DNA of 64,000 nucleotides, from positions 35,512-99,511 of the forward strand of contig NZ_JAABNN010000017.1 of NCBI RefSeq assembly GCF_009928415.1, read 5' to 3'. A program made the translations under genes and the position numbers. Source of the stretch: Bacillus sp. USDA818B3_A. Its GTDB lineage: Bacteria; Bacillota; Bacilli; Bacillales; Cytobacillaceae. The notes under the pieces were generated by a model. It worked only from the letters and a program-made list of their open reading frames with translations, searched no databases and was not told where the DNA came from. Shown here piece by piece: positions 17,666 to 27,030 of this stretch (the stretch's first letter is position 1; every line of letters begins with the position of its first letter).

Positions 17666-19156
17666 ATGGGCGCTAAACTGTTGGAAATGAAAGGTGTAAC
17701 AAAGCGGTTTCCTGGGGTTTATGCTTTAAAGGGCGCAAACTTCGACCTGGAATTGGGCGAAGTTCATGCACTTCTTGGGGAAAATGGTGCAGGTAAATCA
17801 ACGCTAATGAAAATATTGAATGGCATCTATAGCATTGACGAAGGCCAAATCTTTATAAATGGGGATGAAGTTCAGATTAGTGGTGTAAAAGATGCCCAAA
17901 AATATGGCATAAGCATTATTCACCAAGAAATCAGCTTAGTCCCTTATTTATCGATAGCTGAAAATATCTACTTAGGTCGTGAACCGCTAACAAAAACGGG
18001 GTTTATCGATCAGAAGACCATGTATGAGAATGCTCAAAAATTTTTAGACGATTTTGACTTGGGATTATCTGCAGATACAGCGGTGAATAAATTAAATGTG
18101 GCTCAACAGCAAATGATTGAAATCATAAAAGCGGTATCCTTTAATTCAAAAATCATTGTAATGGATGAACCAACCTCATCATTGACGGAAAAAGAGGTGG
18201 AATTCTTATTTAAAACGATTAGAAATTTAAAAGAGCAAGGCGTTGGAATGGTCTATATTTCTCATAGAATGAATGAATTATTTGAGATCACTGATAGAAT
18301 CACTGTCATGCGTGATGGTACTTATATAGGCACAGTTATAACAAAAGATACAACAAATGATAAATTAATCGCTATGATGGTAGGCCGGGAACTGACCAAT
18401 TACTACGTCAGGGACTTTTCAGCATCAAGTGAATGTGTCTTAAAAGTTAATAACTTAACGAAAAAGGGCGTTGTAGAAAATGCCAGTTTTGAACTCAGGA
18501 AAGGTGAAATCCTAGGTTTTTCCGGATTAGTAGGCGCCGGCAGATCAGAACTTATGAAATGCATATTCGGCTTGGATCCTTTCGAACAGGGCGAAATATT
18601 TGTAAAAGGAAATAAAGTAACAATTAAAAATCCAAATGATGCCATAAAGAACAGAATTGCGTATGTAACGGAAAACCGTAAAGAAGAAGGGTTATTCCTA
18701 ACGCAGTCAGTTCAATACAATTTAACCATCAAGATACTGGATGAATTCATGAAATTCTTCAAGGTTAATTCTAATTATGAAAGCAATGAAACAAATAACT
18801 ATATAAGGGACTTAAAGATTAAGACGCCAAGCCCGGACCAGGAAGTAAAGAATCTAAGCGGTGGAAATCAGCAAAAGGTTTTAATTTCGAGATGGCTGGC
18901 CACTAAACCGCAAGTTTTAATTCTGGACGAACCTACTAGAGGTGTCGATGTAGGGGCAAAAGCGGAGATCTATTCTATCATGAACCAGTTAGTCAAAGAG
19001 GGCGTTTCTATTATCATGATTTCCTCTGAACTGCCTGAAGTGATTAATATGAGTGATCGAGTTGCCGTCATGTGCAAAGGCAAAATCCAAACGATATTGA
19101 ATAAAGATCGTTTTAACCAAGAAACCATTATGCATTACGCGACTGGGGGTAATTGA
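17666..19156 (+). CDS. Sugar ABC transporter ATP-binding protein (RbsA-like, two ABC domains)
   Basis: This 496-residue protein has two ABC modules, as in RbsA/MglA/XylG. The first has GENGAGKSTL and MDEPTSSLT; the second has LSGGNQQKVLISRWL and LDEPTRGVDVGAK, with a degenerate Walker A (GLVGAGRSEL), which is usual for this family. It drives sugar import with the permease encoded next, separated by one base. I chose ATG 17666 because GAGGTGG overlaps an upstream in-frame GTG at 17657. Confidence 0.93.
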   Translation: MGAKLLEMKGVTKRFPGVYALKGANFDLELGEVHALLGENGAGKSTLMKILNGIYSIDEGQIFINGDEVQISGVKDAQKYGISIIHQEISLVPYLSIAENIYLGREPLTKTGFIDQKTMYENAQKFLDDFDLGLSADTAVNKLNVAQQQMIEIIKAVSFNSKIIVMDEPTSSLTEKEVEFLFKTIRNLKEQGVGMVYISHRMNELFEITDRITVMRDGTYIGTVITKDTTNDKLIAMMVGRELTNYYVRDFSASSECVLKVNNLTKKGVVENASFELRKGEILGFSGLVGAGRSELMKCIFGLDPFEQGEIFVKGNKVTIKNPNDAIKNRIAYVTENRKEEGLFLTQSVQYNLTIKILDEFMKFFKVNSNYESNETNNYIRDLKIKTPSPDQEVKNLSGGNQQKVLISRWLATKPQVLILDEPTRGVDVGAKAEIYSIMNQLVKEGVSIIMISSELPEVINMSDRVAVMCKGKIQTILNKDRFNQETIMHYATGGN

Positions 19157-19157
19157 C

Positions 19158-20156
19158 ATGTCTCAAGTGTCTATCAATGTTAATAAGAAAGCCCACTCCG
19201 CTCCAAATGTCGGGGGTGGGATCATAAACTTTTTTCGAAATAATATGGGAATCATCATAGGTTTACTAGTCTTATGCATCGTCATATCGATGGTCAATCC
19301 CAACTTTCTAAATTCTAATAACCTCCTTAATGTATTAAGACAAACATCTACTAATCTATATTTGGCTTTAGCCATGACCATGATCATTATCATAGGCGGT
19401 ATTGACCTTTCGGTAGGATCCATCATGGCGGTAGTAGGAGTGGTAACAACTGGACTGATTGCCTTATTAGGAGCACCGGTTATTGTCGCAGTGGCTGTGG
19501 GTCTATTAGTGGGAATGTTAATTGGTGCTGTGAATGGTTATGTTTCAGCTACCACTGTCATCCCTCCGTTCATTGTCACCCTTGCAACCATGAATATCGC
19601 GAGGGGAGCCGCATATGTAATCACTGATGGAAAACCAATCAGGGTCATGTCAGAATCGTTTAACTCCATTGGTTCCGGTTATATTGGCGGAGTATTACCT
19701 ATGCCGGTATTATATTTAATTATTCTATTAGTCGTATGTTATCTAATCATGAATAAAACCAAGCTTGGCCGCTATATGTATGCAGTCGGCGGAAATGCAG
19801 AAGCGGCTAAATTTGCCGGTATTAATATCAAAAAAGTAAAGTTCTTTGCGTATACATTCAGTGGTTTAATGGCTGCTGTAGCGGGGATTGTTCTGGCTTC
19901 CCGTATGTTCTCAGGGCAGCCTACATCAGGAACTGGAGCAGAACTTGACGCGATTGCCGCAGTTGTTCTAGGTGGAACGAGTATGACAGGCGGCTACGGC
20001 AGGATTGGCGGCACTGTAATCGGTGCTCTCATTATTGGTGTACTAAGCAATGGATTAAACCTGATGGGAGTAAGTTCGTTTTGGCAATATATTGTTAAAG
20101 GGATTGTCATATTAGTGGCTGTTTATGCGGATGTCATTAAAAAAAGAAGAGCATAG
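19158..20156 (+). CDS. Sugar ABC transporter permease (RbsC-like)
   Basis: The 332-residue protein is hydrophobic with about nine or ten membrane helices and carries the family signatures GGIDLSVGSIM, IPPFIVTLATMNI and VVLGGTSMTGGYGRIGGT. It is the membrane component of the monosaccharide importer. It starts one base after the ATPase stop, so translation is probably coupled. Confidence 0.93.
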   Translation: MSQVSINVNKKAHSAPNVGGGIINFFRNNMGIIIGLLVLCIVISMVNPNFLNSNNLLNVLRQTSTNLYLALAMTMIIIIGGIDLSVGSIMAVVGVVTTGLIALLGAPVIVAVAVGLLVGMLIGAVNGYVSATTVIPPFIVTLATMNIARGAAYVITDGKPIRVMSESFNSIGSGYIGGVLPMPVLYLIILLVVCYLIMNKTKLGRYMYAVGGNAEAAKFAGINIKKVKFFAYTFSGLMAAVAGIVLASRMFSGQPTSGTGAELDAIAAVVLGGTSMTGGYGRIGGTVIGALIIGVLSNGLNLMGVSSFWQYIVKGIVILVAVYADVIKKRRA

Positions 20157-20240
20157 TCTATCATTCTATAGCCTATGGATGAAACGAAGTTATCAATGGG
20201 CAAATGATTTTAGGGCTATGATCACTAAGAGGGTGATCAA

Positions 20241-21257
20241 TTGAATGAGGGAATTGCATTTGCAGGAACAATTGCTGTAGATGAAATTAAGAAAATTGAA
20301 AGTTATCCCAATAAATCTGAATTGACAACGATCAGAAGCATTTCAAGGTCAAATGGAGGGGCAGTCTCCAACTGTGCGATTACGTTGGCAAAAATGGATC
20401 ACAGCCTGCCGATTGAGATCATCGCACTTCTTGGAGACGATGATAAGGGTCATTTTCTAAAAGACAAACTAGGAAACTATAAAAACATCGATATGAGCCA
20501 TGTGAAGGTGATTGGAGATACTCCCTTTACAGATGTGATTCAAGATGAGAATGACCATACCAGGACCTTTTTTACCTACCGAGGGAATTCAAGTTTATTT
20601 GATGAGAAGATGATCGAGTTGGAAATGCTGAACTCGAAGATTCTCCATATAGCCTACATTCTTTTATTAGAATCATTAGATCAAGAGGATCTTGAGTTTG
20701 GGACAAAGATGGCAAAGGTCTTGAAACAAGCACAAGATCTGGGCATTAAAACGTCGATTGATATTGTCAGTGAAAATAGTAACCGGTATGAAACACTTGT
20801 CCCGCCAGCTTTAAAGTATACAAATTACTGTGTAATCAATGAACTCGAAGCAGGCAAAAGTGTGGGTATCAGTTTACGAGATTCATCGGGTGCATTAATC
20901 ATTAAAAATATAAAAAAGACTCTTTTTAAATTGATGGAACTAGGAGTCAAAGACTGGGTTGTCATTCATACTCCGGAAGGCAGCTTTGGATATGACGGGT
21001 CCATTACCTATAGTATCCCTTCCCTGTTGCTGGACCGGCACTGGATCAAAGGAACAGTGGGTGCAGGGGATGCTTATGTGACTGGAGTATTATACGGAGC
21101 ATTAAAAGGGTTGGACCTCCCTGATTCTATGAAATTAGGCACCGCGGCTGCAGCCTCTTCCTTATCTGAGGAGGACAGTACGTCCGGAGTTAGAAGCTAC
21201 GAACAGCTTGTCAACATGTATAAGGAATTTCCGAAAAGAGAACTTAGAGAACTTTAA
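20241..21257 (+). CDS. PfkB-family sugar kinase
   Basis: The 338-residue kinase starts at TTG 20241 behind GAGGGTG; no in-frame ATG is close. The PfkB/ribokinase signature GTVGAGDAYVTGVLYGAL is present with the catalytic base D277, and an N-terminal SNGGAVSNCAI segment corresponds to the substrate-binding region. These kinases phosphorylate sugar hydroxyls. Because the next gene is a class II aldolase, a ketose 1-phosphate product would make sense, but this is inference. It is cotranscribed with the importer. Confidence 0.85.
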   Translation: MNEGIAFAGTIAVDEIKKIESYPNKSELTTIRSISRSNGGAVSNCAITLAKMDHSLPIEIIALLGDDDKGHFLKDKLGNYKNIDMSHVKVIGDTPFTDVIQDENDHTRTFFTYRGNSSLFDEKMIELEMLNSKILHIAYILLLESLDQEDLEFGTKMAKVLKQAQDLGIKTSIDIVSENSNRYETLVPPALKYTNYCVINELEAGKSVGISLRDSSGALIIKNIKKTLFKLMELGVKDWVVIHTPEGSFGYDGSITYSIPSLLLDRHWIKGTVGAGDAYVTGVLYGALKGLDLPDSMKLGTAAAASSLSEEDSTSGVRSYEQLVNMYKEFPKRELREL

Positions 21258-21272
21258 GGAGGGATTTTAATT

Positions 21273-22157
21273 ATGCTCGTTACATTAAAAGAAGTTCTAG
21301 CAAATGCGGAAGAAGGTAATTATGCGGTTGGTGCGTTTAACTGCCCGACGTTGGAATCTGCAAGGGCTGTCATTGAAGCGGCAGAAGAATTACAGGTTCC
21401 GATTATCATGTCACATGCTGAGGTGCATTTTGAAATTACCCCGCTCGAAATCATGGGTCCGATTCTCGTGGAATTTGCCAAAAAAGCAAGTGTTCCGGTA
21501 GTCGTACACCTTGATCATGGCTCAAATTTCGAAAATGTCAAAAAAGCGATCGACATCGGTTTTAGCTCCGTGATGATTGATGCTTCACATATGAGTTATG
21601 AGGAGAATATCAGAACGGTGGACGAAGTCGTTAAATATGCACATGAACATAACGTCTCAGTCGAAGCGGAGCTTGGAATGATGACTTCATCCGGTATTGG
21701 CGGTGAAGAAACCCAAGGGGAAGAGCATCTTAGTGAAGGTGACTCAGTGGATTATTATACAGACCCGCAAGTGGCAAAAGATTTTGTTGAGAGAACAGAA
21801 ATTGATGCATTGGCTGCCTCCTTTGGAACCGTTCATGGAATGTATATCAAGGAGCCAAATCTTGATGTAGAACGACTAAAATTGATTTCAGAGAATATTA
21901 AAAGACCAGTTGTGATGCATGGCGGTTCCGGATTAAGCGAAGAAGACTATACAGCCGTCATTCATTCCGGTGTAAGAAAGATTAACTACTATAGTTATGC
22001 TGCAAACGCAGGTGCACTAGCTGTAAAAGACTATATCGATCATCACAAAAATCTTTTCTATCATGACTTTACGGTCGCTGCCAAAGAGGCTATCAAAAAA
22101 GATGTAAAAAGAGCTATGGGGATATTTTCAAATAGGAGTCAGTTTGTAGGAAATTAG
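21273..22157 (+). CDS. Class II fructose-bisphosphate/tagatose-type aldolase
   Basis: The 294-residue protein is a zinc-dependent class II aldolase. VVVHLDHGSN carries the catalytic D81 and zinc ligand H82; the other zinc histidines lie in GTVHGMY and VMHGGSGLSE. Family members (FbaA, GatY, KbaY, IolJ) cleave ketose phosphates to dihydroxyacetone phosphate and an aldehyde. Being in a sugar operon with its own kinase, it is probably not the housekeeping enzyme. AAGGAGGG gives a strong start at ATG 21273. Confidence 0.9.
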   Translation: MLVTLKEVLANAEEGNYAVGAFNCPTLESARAVIEAAEELQVPIIMSHAEVHFEITPLEIMGPILVEFAKKASVPVVVHLDHGSNFENVKKAIDIGFSSVMIDASHMSYEENIRTVDEVVKYAHEHNVSVEAELGMMTSSGIGGEETQGEEHLSEGDSVDYYTDPQVAKDFVERTEIDALAASFGTVHGMYIKEPNLDVERLKLISENIKRPVVMHGGSGLSEEDYTAVIHSGVRKINYYSYAANAGALAVKDYIDHHKNLFYHDFTVAAKEAIKKDVKRAMGIFSNRSQFVGN

Positions 22158-22205
22158 AGTGTTATCAGTTTTGATAATGATCATCCGTCCAAGGAGGAAT
22201 GAAGC

Positions 22206-22739
22206 ATGAATCTACAAGAACTTGAAAGAGTAAAAGACAAGTCTTTAGAATTGTTCGACAAAGCCAATATCATTTTGACAGAAGAAGAGAAGAATGGCTT
22301 AGAGGTAGCTGACTTTGGATTAAATAAAATTGAGGATACAGGATTACAGTTGATTACATATGTTAATACCGATCTGGTTTGCGCGAAAGAACTGGCCTTG
22401 CTGCCATATCAAACTTGTCCTGAACACAAGCATCCTAAAAGGGATTTTGATGAAGGAAAAGAAGAGACGTTTAGATGTCGATATGGAACAGTATATCTAT
22501 ATGTAGAAGGGGAAGAAGCAAAAAATCGTACAATGAATCCTCCGCAAGGGGATGAGGAGTACTATACCGTATTCAATGAAATCATTTTACAGCCAGGAGA
22601 GCAATATACGATTTATCCTAATACACTTCATTGGTTTAAAGCAGGAAGCGAAGGGGCGGTAGTGTCTGAATTCTCGACAAGAAGTACAGATGAAAGTGAT
22701 GTATTTACAGACCCGAGAATAAAAAGAATACCAGAATGA
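22206..22739 (+). CDS. D-lyxose ketol-isomerase family protein (cupin, YdaE-like)
   Basis: The 177-residue product matches the small cupin isomerases that interconvert D-lyxose with D-xylulose and D-mannose with D-fructose (B. subtilis YdaE type). Likely metal ligands are H74 and H76 in CPEHKHPKRDF, E87, and H142 in YPNTLHWF. It ends the operon and would supply the ketose for the PfkB kinase. The start is well defined by AAGGAGGAAT. Which sugar is used in vivo is unknown. Confidence 0.85.
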   Translation: MNLQELERVKDKSLELFDKANIILTEEEKNGLEVADFGLNKIEDTGLQLITYVNTDLVCAKELALLPYQTCPEHKHPKRDFDEGKEETFRCRYGTVYLYVEGEEAKNRTMNPPQGDEEYYTVFNEIILQPGEQYTIYPNTLHWFKAGSEGAVVSEFSTRSTDESDVFTDPRIKRIPE

Positions 22740-22753
22740 TAAAACAGCAAACT

Positions 22754-22783
22754 AAAAGCCGCTTCCAATTAGCGGCTTTTGTA
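22754..22783 (+). terminator. Rho-independent terminator of the sugar operon
   Basis: AAAAGCCGCT pairs with AGCGGCTTTT across a seven-base loop. Confidence 0.9.
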
Positions 22784-23090
22784 CGTCTTCTATTTAGCTC
22801 CATATTTTAATAATGAAGTAACGATTTTATCTCTGACCAAGTATTTGCAATATCCAGAGTGGAATTGCCTTCACTATTACTATTCACTATTCACTATAAA
22901 GCTCAGCACCGGCCTTTAACATATAGGTAACAAAAAGTGGCATTTGAAATCGTTACATACATCAACGCATTTTGCCCGGAGCTATCCTTCAAGTCAGGAT
23001 TTGCATTATATTTAAAAATAACACCTTAACACTCTTTCCAATTTCTTAAAAACCCACTCTTTTCTGTTTCTTTTTTGTTTACTATGTAAA
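22784..23090. other. Intergenic stretch, nothing recognised
   Basis: About 300 bases of AT-rich sequence with a short direct repeat (CACTATT-type units near 22876-22893). No gene or clear regulatory site was seen. Confidence 0.5.
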
Positions 23091-24047
23091 CTATTTAGAT
23101 TTATCCCGGGAAAAAGTCTTGGTTCCTTCAAAAATACTCCAATTATCGCCTAAGGATTCTGTAATGGTAATGGATACAATGACTAAATTATTGGCTAGTT
23201 TAATGGTTCCTCTACCTTTAGAGAACCAGCCATCATCATCAAAAGTAAAAGTTGCTGTACCATCTTTTGAGAACTTTGCTGTAAACTCAATGTCGGCTAT
23301 TCTATTTGCAGGTGGGGAAGAAACGGACTGGATTGCAACGGCAGCTGTATATGAGTTCTTAAACGTTATGGATAAACCGTTACCACCCTCTGAATAAAAG
23401 TTCGCATCTCCCCAATTGCCACCGTATGCTTTTAATCTATTTTCTTCAGCTAACTTCCTTGCAGCTTCAGCAGCCTTTTTTTCCTCTTCAAGCTTTTGTT
23501 GGGCAATGGCAAGCTCCTTTGCTTTTTCTGCCTCCGCTTGTAGAAGTTTTATCTCATTTTCTAAATTTGTTATGGCCCCATTTGTGGAATTAGTTAACTT
23601 CGCATTTTGAAGGATGACAAGGGCATCATCATACTTCTTTTGTTCTATTAGTGCTTTTCCATTAGTAATGATATCTTTTAAACCAATTGTTTGTTGAATG
23701 GTATCCTCTAAATCTGTTTGAATCTTATTCACATGGACAGTAACCTTCTTACTAATTTGACTATGATCTAATACTTTTTTTACTAGGAACAATGCTGCTT
23801 CCGATTCACCTTTGGCTACTGCATCGTTTATATCTATCATATTTTTAGAGATTTCTAGGAGCTCCTTTGTTTCTATATCTTGCGGCTCCAGTTCATTTGC
23901 TTTACTTAAATCAGCTAGTGCAACTTCATATTTTTGGTTCTCTAATGCTGTTTTACCGGATTCCAGTTTTCCGGTAAATTCCTTAGACGTACAGGATACT
24001 AGGATTAGAATACTTAAACATAGAATCGGTAATAGTTTTTTATTCAA
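23091..24047 (-). CDS. Lipoprotein with TPR-like repeats and coiled coil
   Basis: The 318-residue product (TTG start after AAGGGGG) has a lipoprotein signal with lipobox LVSC at about residues 16-19. TPR-like helical repeats follow (GKTALENQKYEVALADLSKA and GKALIEQKKYDDALVILQNA), then a Glu/Lys/Ala-rich coiled coil (about 165-210), and a C-terminal beta-rich domain with no recognised family (about 215-318). It is probably anchored on the outer face of the membrane and binds other proteins or wall material. The specific role is unknown. It stands alone. Confidence 0.75.
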   Translation of the reverse strand: MNKKLLPILCLSILILVSCTSKEFTGKLESGKTALENQKYEVALADLSKANELEPQDIETKELLEISKNMIDINDAVAKGESEAALFLVKKVLDHSQISKKVTVHVNKIQTDLEDTIQQTIGLKDIITNGKALIEQKKYDDALVILQNAKLTNSTNGAITNLENEIKLLQAEAEKAKELAIAQQKLEEEKKAAEAARKLAEENRLKAYGGNWGDANFYSEGGNGLSITFKNSYTAAVAIQSVSSPPANRIADIEFTAKFSKDGTATFTFDDDGWFSKGRGTIKLANNLVIVSITITESLGDNWSIFEGTKTFSRDKSK

Positions 24048-24790
24048 TTTATATACCCCCTTAGAGTTTATACCTTATTCCTTTATACCTGATTTTGCTA
24101 AATATGGATAGGGAGTAGTAGGCAAAACAACCTATTTAAATGATAATTATTGGATACAAAGTAATCTTACAAGGTAACAAAATAAAATTAGGAAGGGGTA
24201 TATTATGCGAATGGAATTGAATTGATATATTTAGAGGTTCGGAGAGGGCCATGCACGGGGTATGGTTCTCATGCTTCCGAAGCATGAGAGCCTTCCCTGT
24301 GCTTACTGTGTATCCTTACATAAGATCGATTACTTTTTACTGGTACATAAATTCTTTTAACAAATGAATAAATTTCATATCCTAATTTTAGGGTTCTATC
24401 GTAGACAGCTAATGACATTCTTTTTAGAGCTTTGGAAGTCAAAAATCAGGATTATAGCGTGGTGAATCCATTTTTAATCAAACATTTGTGTAATGTGGAA
24501 AATGGGGGAAGTGTGTAGATACGTGTAAGTTCAAGAGAAATCAGTCTAATATTGTGGAAGGAGAGGTTTTTAGGTAGGAAAAACCCTTTTGAGTTTCTAC
24601 AATTTTTTTCATCCTTGGCAGGCTGATGATGAATAGGGCAGTGCTTACAGAGATTTCAATCAAACGATTGAATAGTATAGCACATAGGGAATCTAGTCGT
24701 AGGGGTGTCGTTTTTGTGGATATAGAGGTAAACATTCAATACCTGAATGGAACCTAACTCTTAAGCATATAGTTATAAGAGGTGATGGAA
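24048..24790. other. Intergenic stretch with a hairpin repeat
   Basis: About 740 bases. It holds the large hairpin at 24254-24304. The rest is AT-rich with only short open frames that lack starts or ribosome-binding sites. Confidence 0.5.
24254..24304. repeat. Hairpin repeat of the GGTTCTCATGCTTCC class
   Basis: TCTCATGCTTC (24267-24277) and GAAGCATGAGA (24279-24289) are exact complements separated by one base. An outer arm, GCACGGGG with CCCTGTGC, extends the stem. Similar elements occur at 26855-26897 and 60101-60135. Confidence 0.75.
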
Positions 24791-25000
24791 ATGGATAAAT
24801 ATCTACAACAAACATTTGATATCCGTTTTTTAAAGATCGGTGCGATGGTCAATGCGGGAGTTTTGCAAATTGGTAGTGGAGCAGGGAAAGTGCCACGAAA
24901 AACTCCAATTGCTTATACTACAGTAGGATCTTCATTAGTGGGTATATCAGGTCCTTTACAATTTTCTGTCCCATTACAAGCAGCCATTCGGCAGAAATGA
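24791..25000 (+). CDS. GerPB-like spore germination protein
   Basis: The 69-residue product begins MDKYLQQTFDIRFLKIG and contains AGVLQIGSGAG, followed by a Pro-rich end (SGPLQFSVPLQAA). This is the layout of GerPB in the gerPABCDEF spore-permeability operon, where GerPB and related proteins allow germinants through the coat. Here it is an orphan: no other gerP gene is nearby. ATG 24791 follows AGAGGTGATGG; a GTG at 24782 lies inside that site. Confidence 0.65.
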   Translation: MDKYLQQTFDIRFLKIGAMVNAGVLQIGSGAGKVPRKTPIAYTTVGSSLVGISGPLQFSVPLQAAIRQK

Positions 25001-25005
25001 GGACC

Positions 25006-25075
25006 AAAGGGAAGGTTCTGGTGGTTTTTGGATAAACCTTGAGAACCGTCCTTTTGGCATTTCAAAAGTACTATT
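25006..25075 (+). repeat. Dispersed repeat, copy 1 (second copy at 50965)
   Basis: The segment from GGAAGGTTCTGGTGG to CATTTCAAAAGTACT matches 50965-51035 with scattered substitutions. Both copies lie next to DUF1593 sequence. Confidence 0.7.
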
Positions 25076-25140
25076 GCAAGCGTTTTTATATCATGGTAGG
25101 ATTAATTAAATTTATGAAATAGGAATGTTACCTAACGGGC

Positions 25141-25190
25141 ATAACCTAGACAAATGCATGTATTTGCATTTGTCTAGGTTATTTTTTTTC
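25141..25190 (+). terminator. Rho-independent terminator
   Basis: AACCTAGACAAATGCA pairs with TGCATTTGTCTAGGTT, followed by a run of eight T. It separates the GerPB-like gene from the DUF1593 gene. Confidence 0.9.
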
Positions 25191-25228
25191 CTATTTTACA
25201 TAATAAATAAAATAGAAGGATGGGAAGC

Positions 25229-26842
25229 ATGAAAAAGAGGTCTTTGTTGTTTAGTATTTTGTTGTTATGTAGTGTGTTTTTTGCAACTGGTTTTTCGAAT
25301 CAAAATCAAGGAGGGGCCAGTCAGGGAAAGAGTAACACCAACAGTACTGAAGCCAAACAAAAGAAGCAATCTTCTAAAGCGAGAACAGTCATTACAACTG
25401 ACGGTGAAGTCGATGATATGAACTCGATGCTTCGGGCCCTTTTGTATTCCAATGAGATGGATATCAAGGGGATTGTCCTGACGAGCTCTGTGTATCATTA
25501 TGCGGGTGATGAAGAAAGCGGTATTAAACCGTATAGATGGACAGGGACTGACTGGTTAACGAATATGTTGAATGCCTATGGTGAAGCTTATCCGAATTTA
25601 ACCAAGCAGGCGAAAGGATTTCCAACACCTGATTATCTTAGCAGTGTGACGAAGGTCGGGAATATTTCTGCTGCTGGTGAGATGGAAAAAGTAACGGAAG
25701 GATCCGAATTTTTAAAGAACCTATTTTTAGATAATGATGATTCTGATTTATATGTCCAGACATGGGGCGGCACAAACACGACTGCCAGGGCATTAAAATC
25801 AATCCAAGAAGAATATGAAAATACCCCGCAATGGGCGGATATCAAGAAAAGAGTCAGCGATAAATTGGTTCTTTATATCATTCTAGATCAGGATGACAGC
25901 TACACCTCGTATATTGCGAAGAACTGGCCGGATATCCGAATTATCAATGACCAGTCAAATTTCTGGCATTTCGCCTATGCGTGGAAGTACCATACGGACG
26001 AAGTTAACAGTAAGTTGCAGGGTGCATGGAATTATGAAAATATCCAACATGGGCATGGTACTTTGATGGATTTATATGCTTTAATGGGCGACGGTAAGAT
26101 GATTCCGGGTGAATTACCGGAGGAACAACGCGGTAGTGAAGAATATTTGAAGAACAATCCACAATACAAACGATATGACTTTATATCGGAAGGCGATTCG
26201 CCATCGTTCTTTTATCTAATCGACAATGGATTAAGAAGCTTGGAAGATCCATCTTATGGTGGATGGGGCGGCCGGTTTGGCGCGGTAAATAATAAATTGT
26301 ACCAAAATACCGTCCTTGATTATGATGTGTATACAAACCGATATGAAGCAGAATATTCCTTACTGCGCTTTTTTGACGATATCCAAGATGATTTTGCCGC
26401 TCGGGCAGATTGGGTGACAGCAACCAAGTACAAAGATGCAAACCATAATCCTACCCTTACAGTTAAAGAGGGGTTAGATCTAAATGTTAAAAAGGGACAA
26501 ACCATAACCCTTCATGCGAAAGGGAAAGATTCGGATGGAGATAAGTTGACTTATCGTTGGTGGAGATACTTTGAAGCCGATACTTACCAGGATTGGAAGG
26601 GATCACAGGAAGAGACAACGAAAGATATGGCCGGAACCTTGCAGCTTGGAATTCACCGCGATTTGGCAGAGGGGGAAATTACCGACAGCATCTCGTTGAA
26701 AGGTAGTAACACAGACACTGTGACATTTACCGTACCAAAAGATGCAAAATCAGGAGATACGATTCACATTGTTGCGGAAGTACAAGATGACGGAGCACAC
26801 AATCTAAAACATTATCAACGGGTTATTTTAACTGTGAAATAA
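25229..26842 (+). CDS. Secreted DUF1593 nucleoside-hydrolase-like protein
   Basis: This 537-residue protein has a signal peptide (about 1-23). The main domain starts RTVITTDGEVDDMNSMLRAL, the Asp-rich calcium-binding signature of the nucleoside hydrolase fold as seen in DUF1593 proteins, and continues with VQTWGGTNTTARAL and LYIILDQDDSY. The C-terminal 110 residues form a beta-sandwich (KDSDGDKLTYRWW to VTFTVPKDA). Related proteins are found in polysaccharide-degradation loci, but their substrate is not settled. I prefer ATG 25229, which is well spaced from AAGGA; ATG 25220 overlaps it. A fragment of a second copy lies at 51037. Confidence 0.85.
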   Translation: MKKRSLLFSILLLCSVFFATGFSNQNQGGASQGKSNTNSTEAKQKKQSSKARTVITTDGEVDDMNSMLRALLYSNEMDIKGIVLTSSVYHYAGDEESGIKPYRWTGTDWLTNMLNAYGEAYPNLTKQAKGFPTPDYLSSVTKVGNISAAGEMEKVTEGSEFLKNLFLDNDDSDLYVQTWGGTNTTARALKSIQEEYENTPQWADIKKRVSDKLVLYIILDQDDSYTSYIAKNWPDIRIINDQSNFWHFAYAWKYHTDEVNSKLQGAWNYENIQHGHGTLMDLYALMGDGKMIPGELPEEQRGSEEYLKNNPQYKRYDFISEGDSPSFFYLIDNGLRSLEDPSYGGWGGRFGAVNNKLYQNTVLDYDVYTNRYEAEYSLLRFFDDIQDDFAARADWVTATKYKDANHNPTLTVKEGLDLNVKKGQTITLHAKGKDSDGDKLTYRWWRYFEADTYQDWKGSQEETTKDMAGTLQLGIHRDLAEGEITDSISLKGSNTDTVTFTVPKDAKSGDTIHIVAEVQDDGAHNLKHYQRVILTVK

Positions 26843-26854
26843 TTGAGAGTCATG

Positions 26855-26897
26855 GGGGACGGTTCTTATGCTTCCTTTGGAAGCAGGAGAACCGTCA
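26855..26897. repeat. Hairpin repeat of the GACGGTTCT...GAAGC class
   Basis: GACGGTTCTTATGCTTCC and GGAAGCAGGAGAACCGTC form an imperfect stem with a TTT loop just after the DUF1593 stop. It may act as a terminator, though it lacks a T-run. Confidence 0.7.
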
Positions 26898-26936
26898 CTG
26901 TAGTCATTCGAAGAAAACTTAATAAAAACTTACACA

Positions 26937-27030
26937 AGGAAGTGTCTAATCGATGCTTCTTTTTTTCTTTCGTCCTTGCCAAATGCTCTTTAATAAAGGA
27001 AAAGCGATCCCTCGGTAATGAAGAATCGCA
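26937..27030. repeat. 95-bp dispersed repeat, copy 1
   Basis: GGAAGTGTCTAAT, GATGCTTCTTTTTTTCT and GAAGAATCGCA appear in the same order at 38792-38885, with about 80-85 per cent identity by eye. Short open frames crossing it are not genes. Confidence 0.7.

Noticed and set aside
24541..24735. A 64-codon minus-strand frame
   Set aside because: No ribosome-binding site and no recognisable protein; it lies in AT-rich intergenic sequence.
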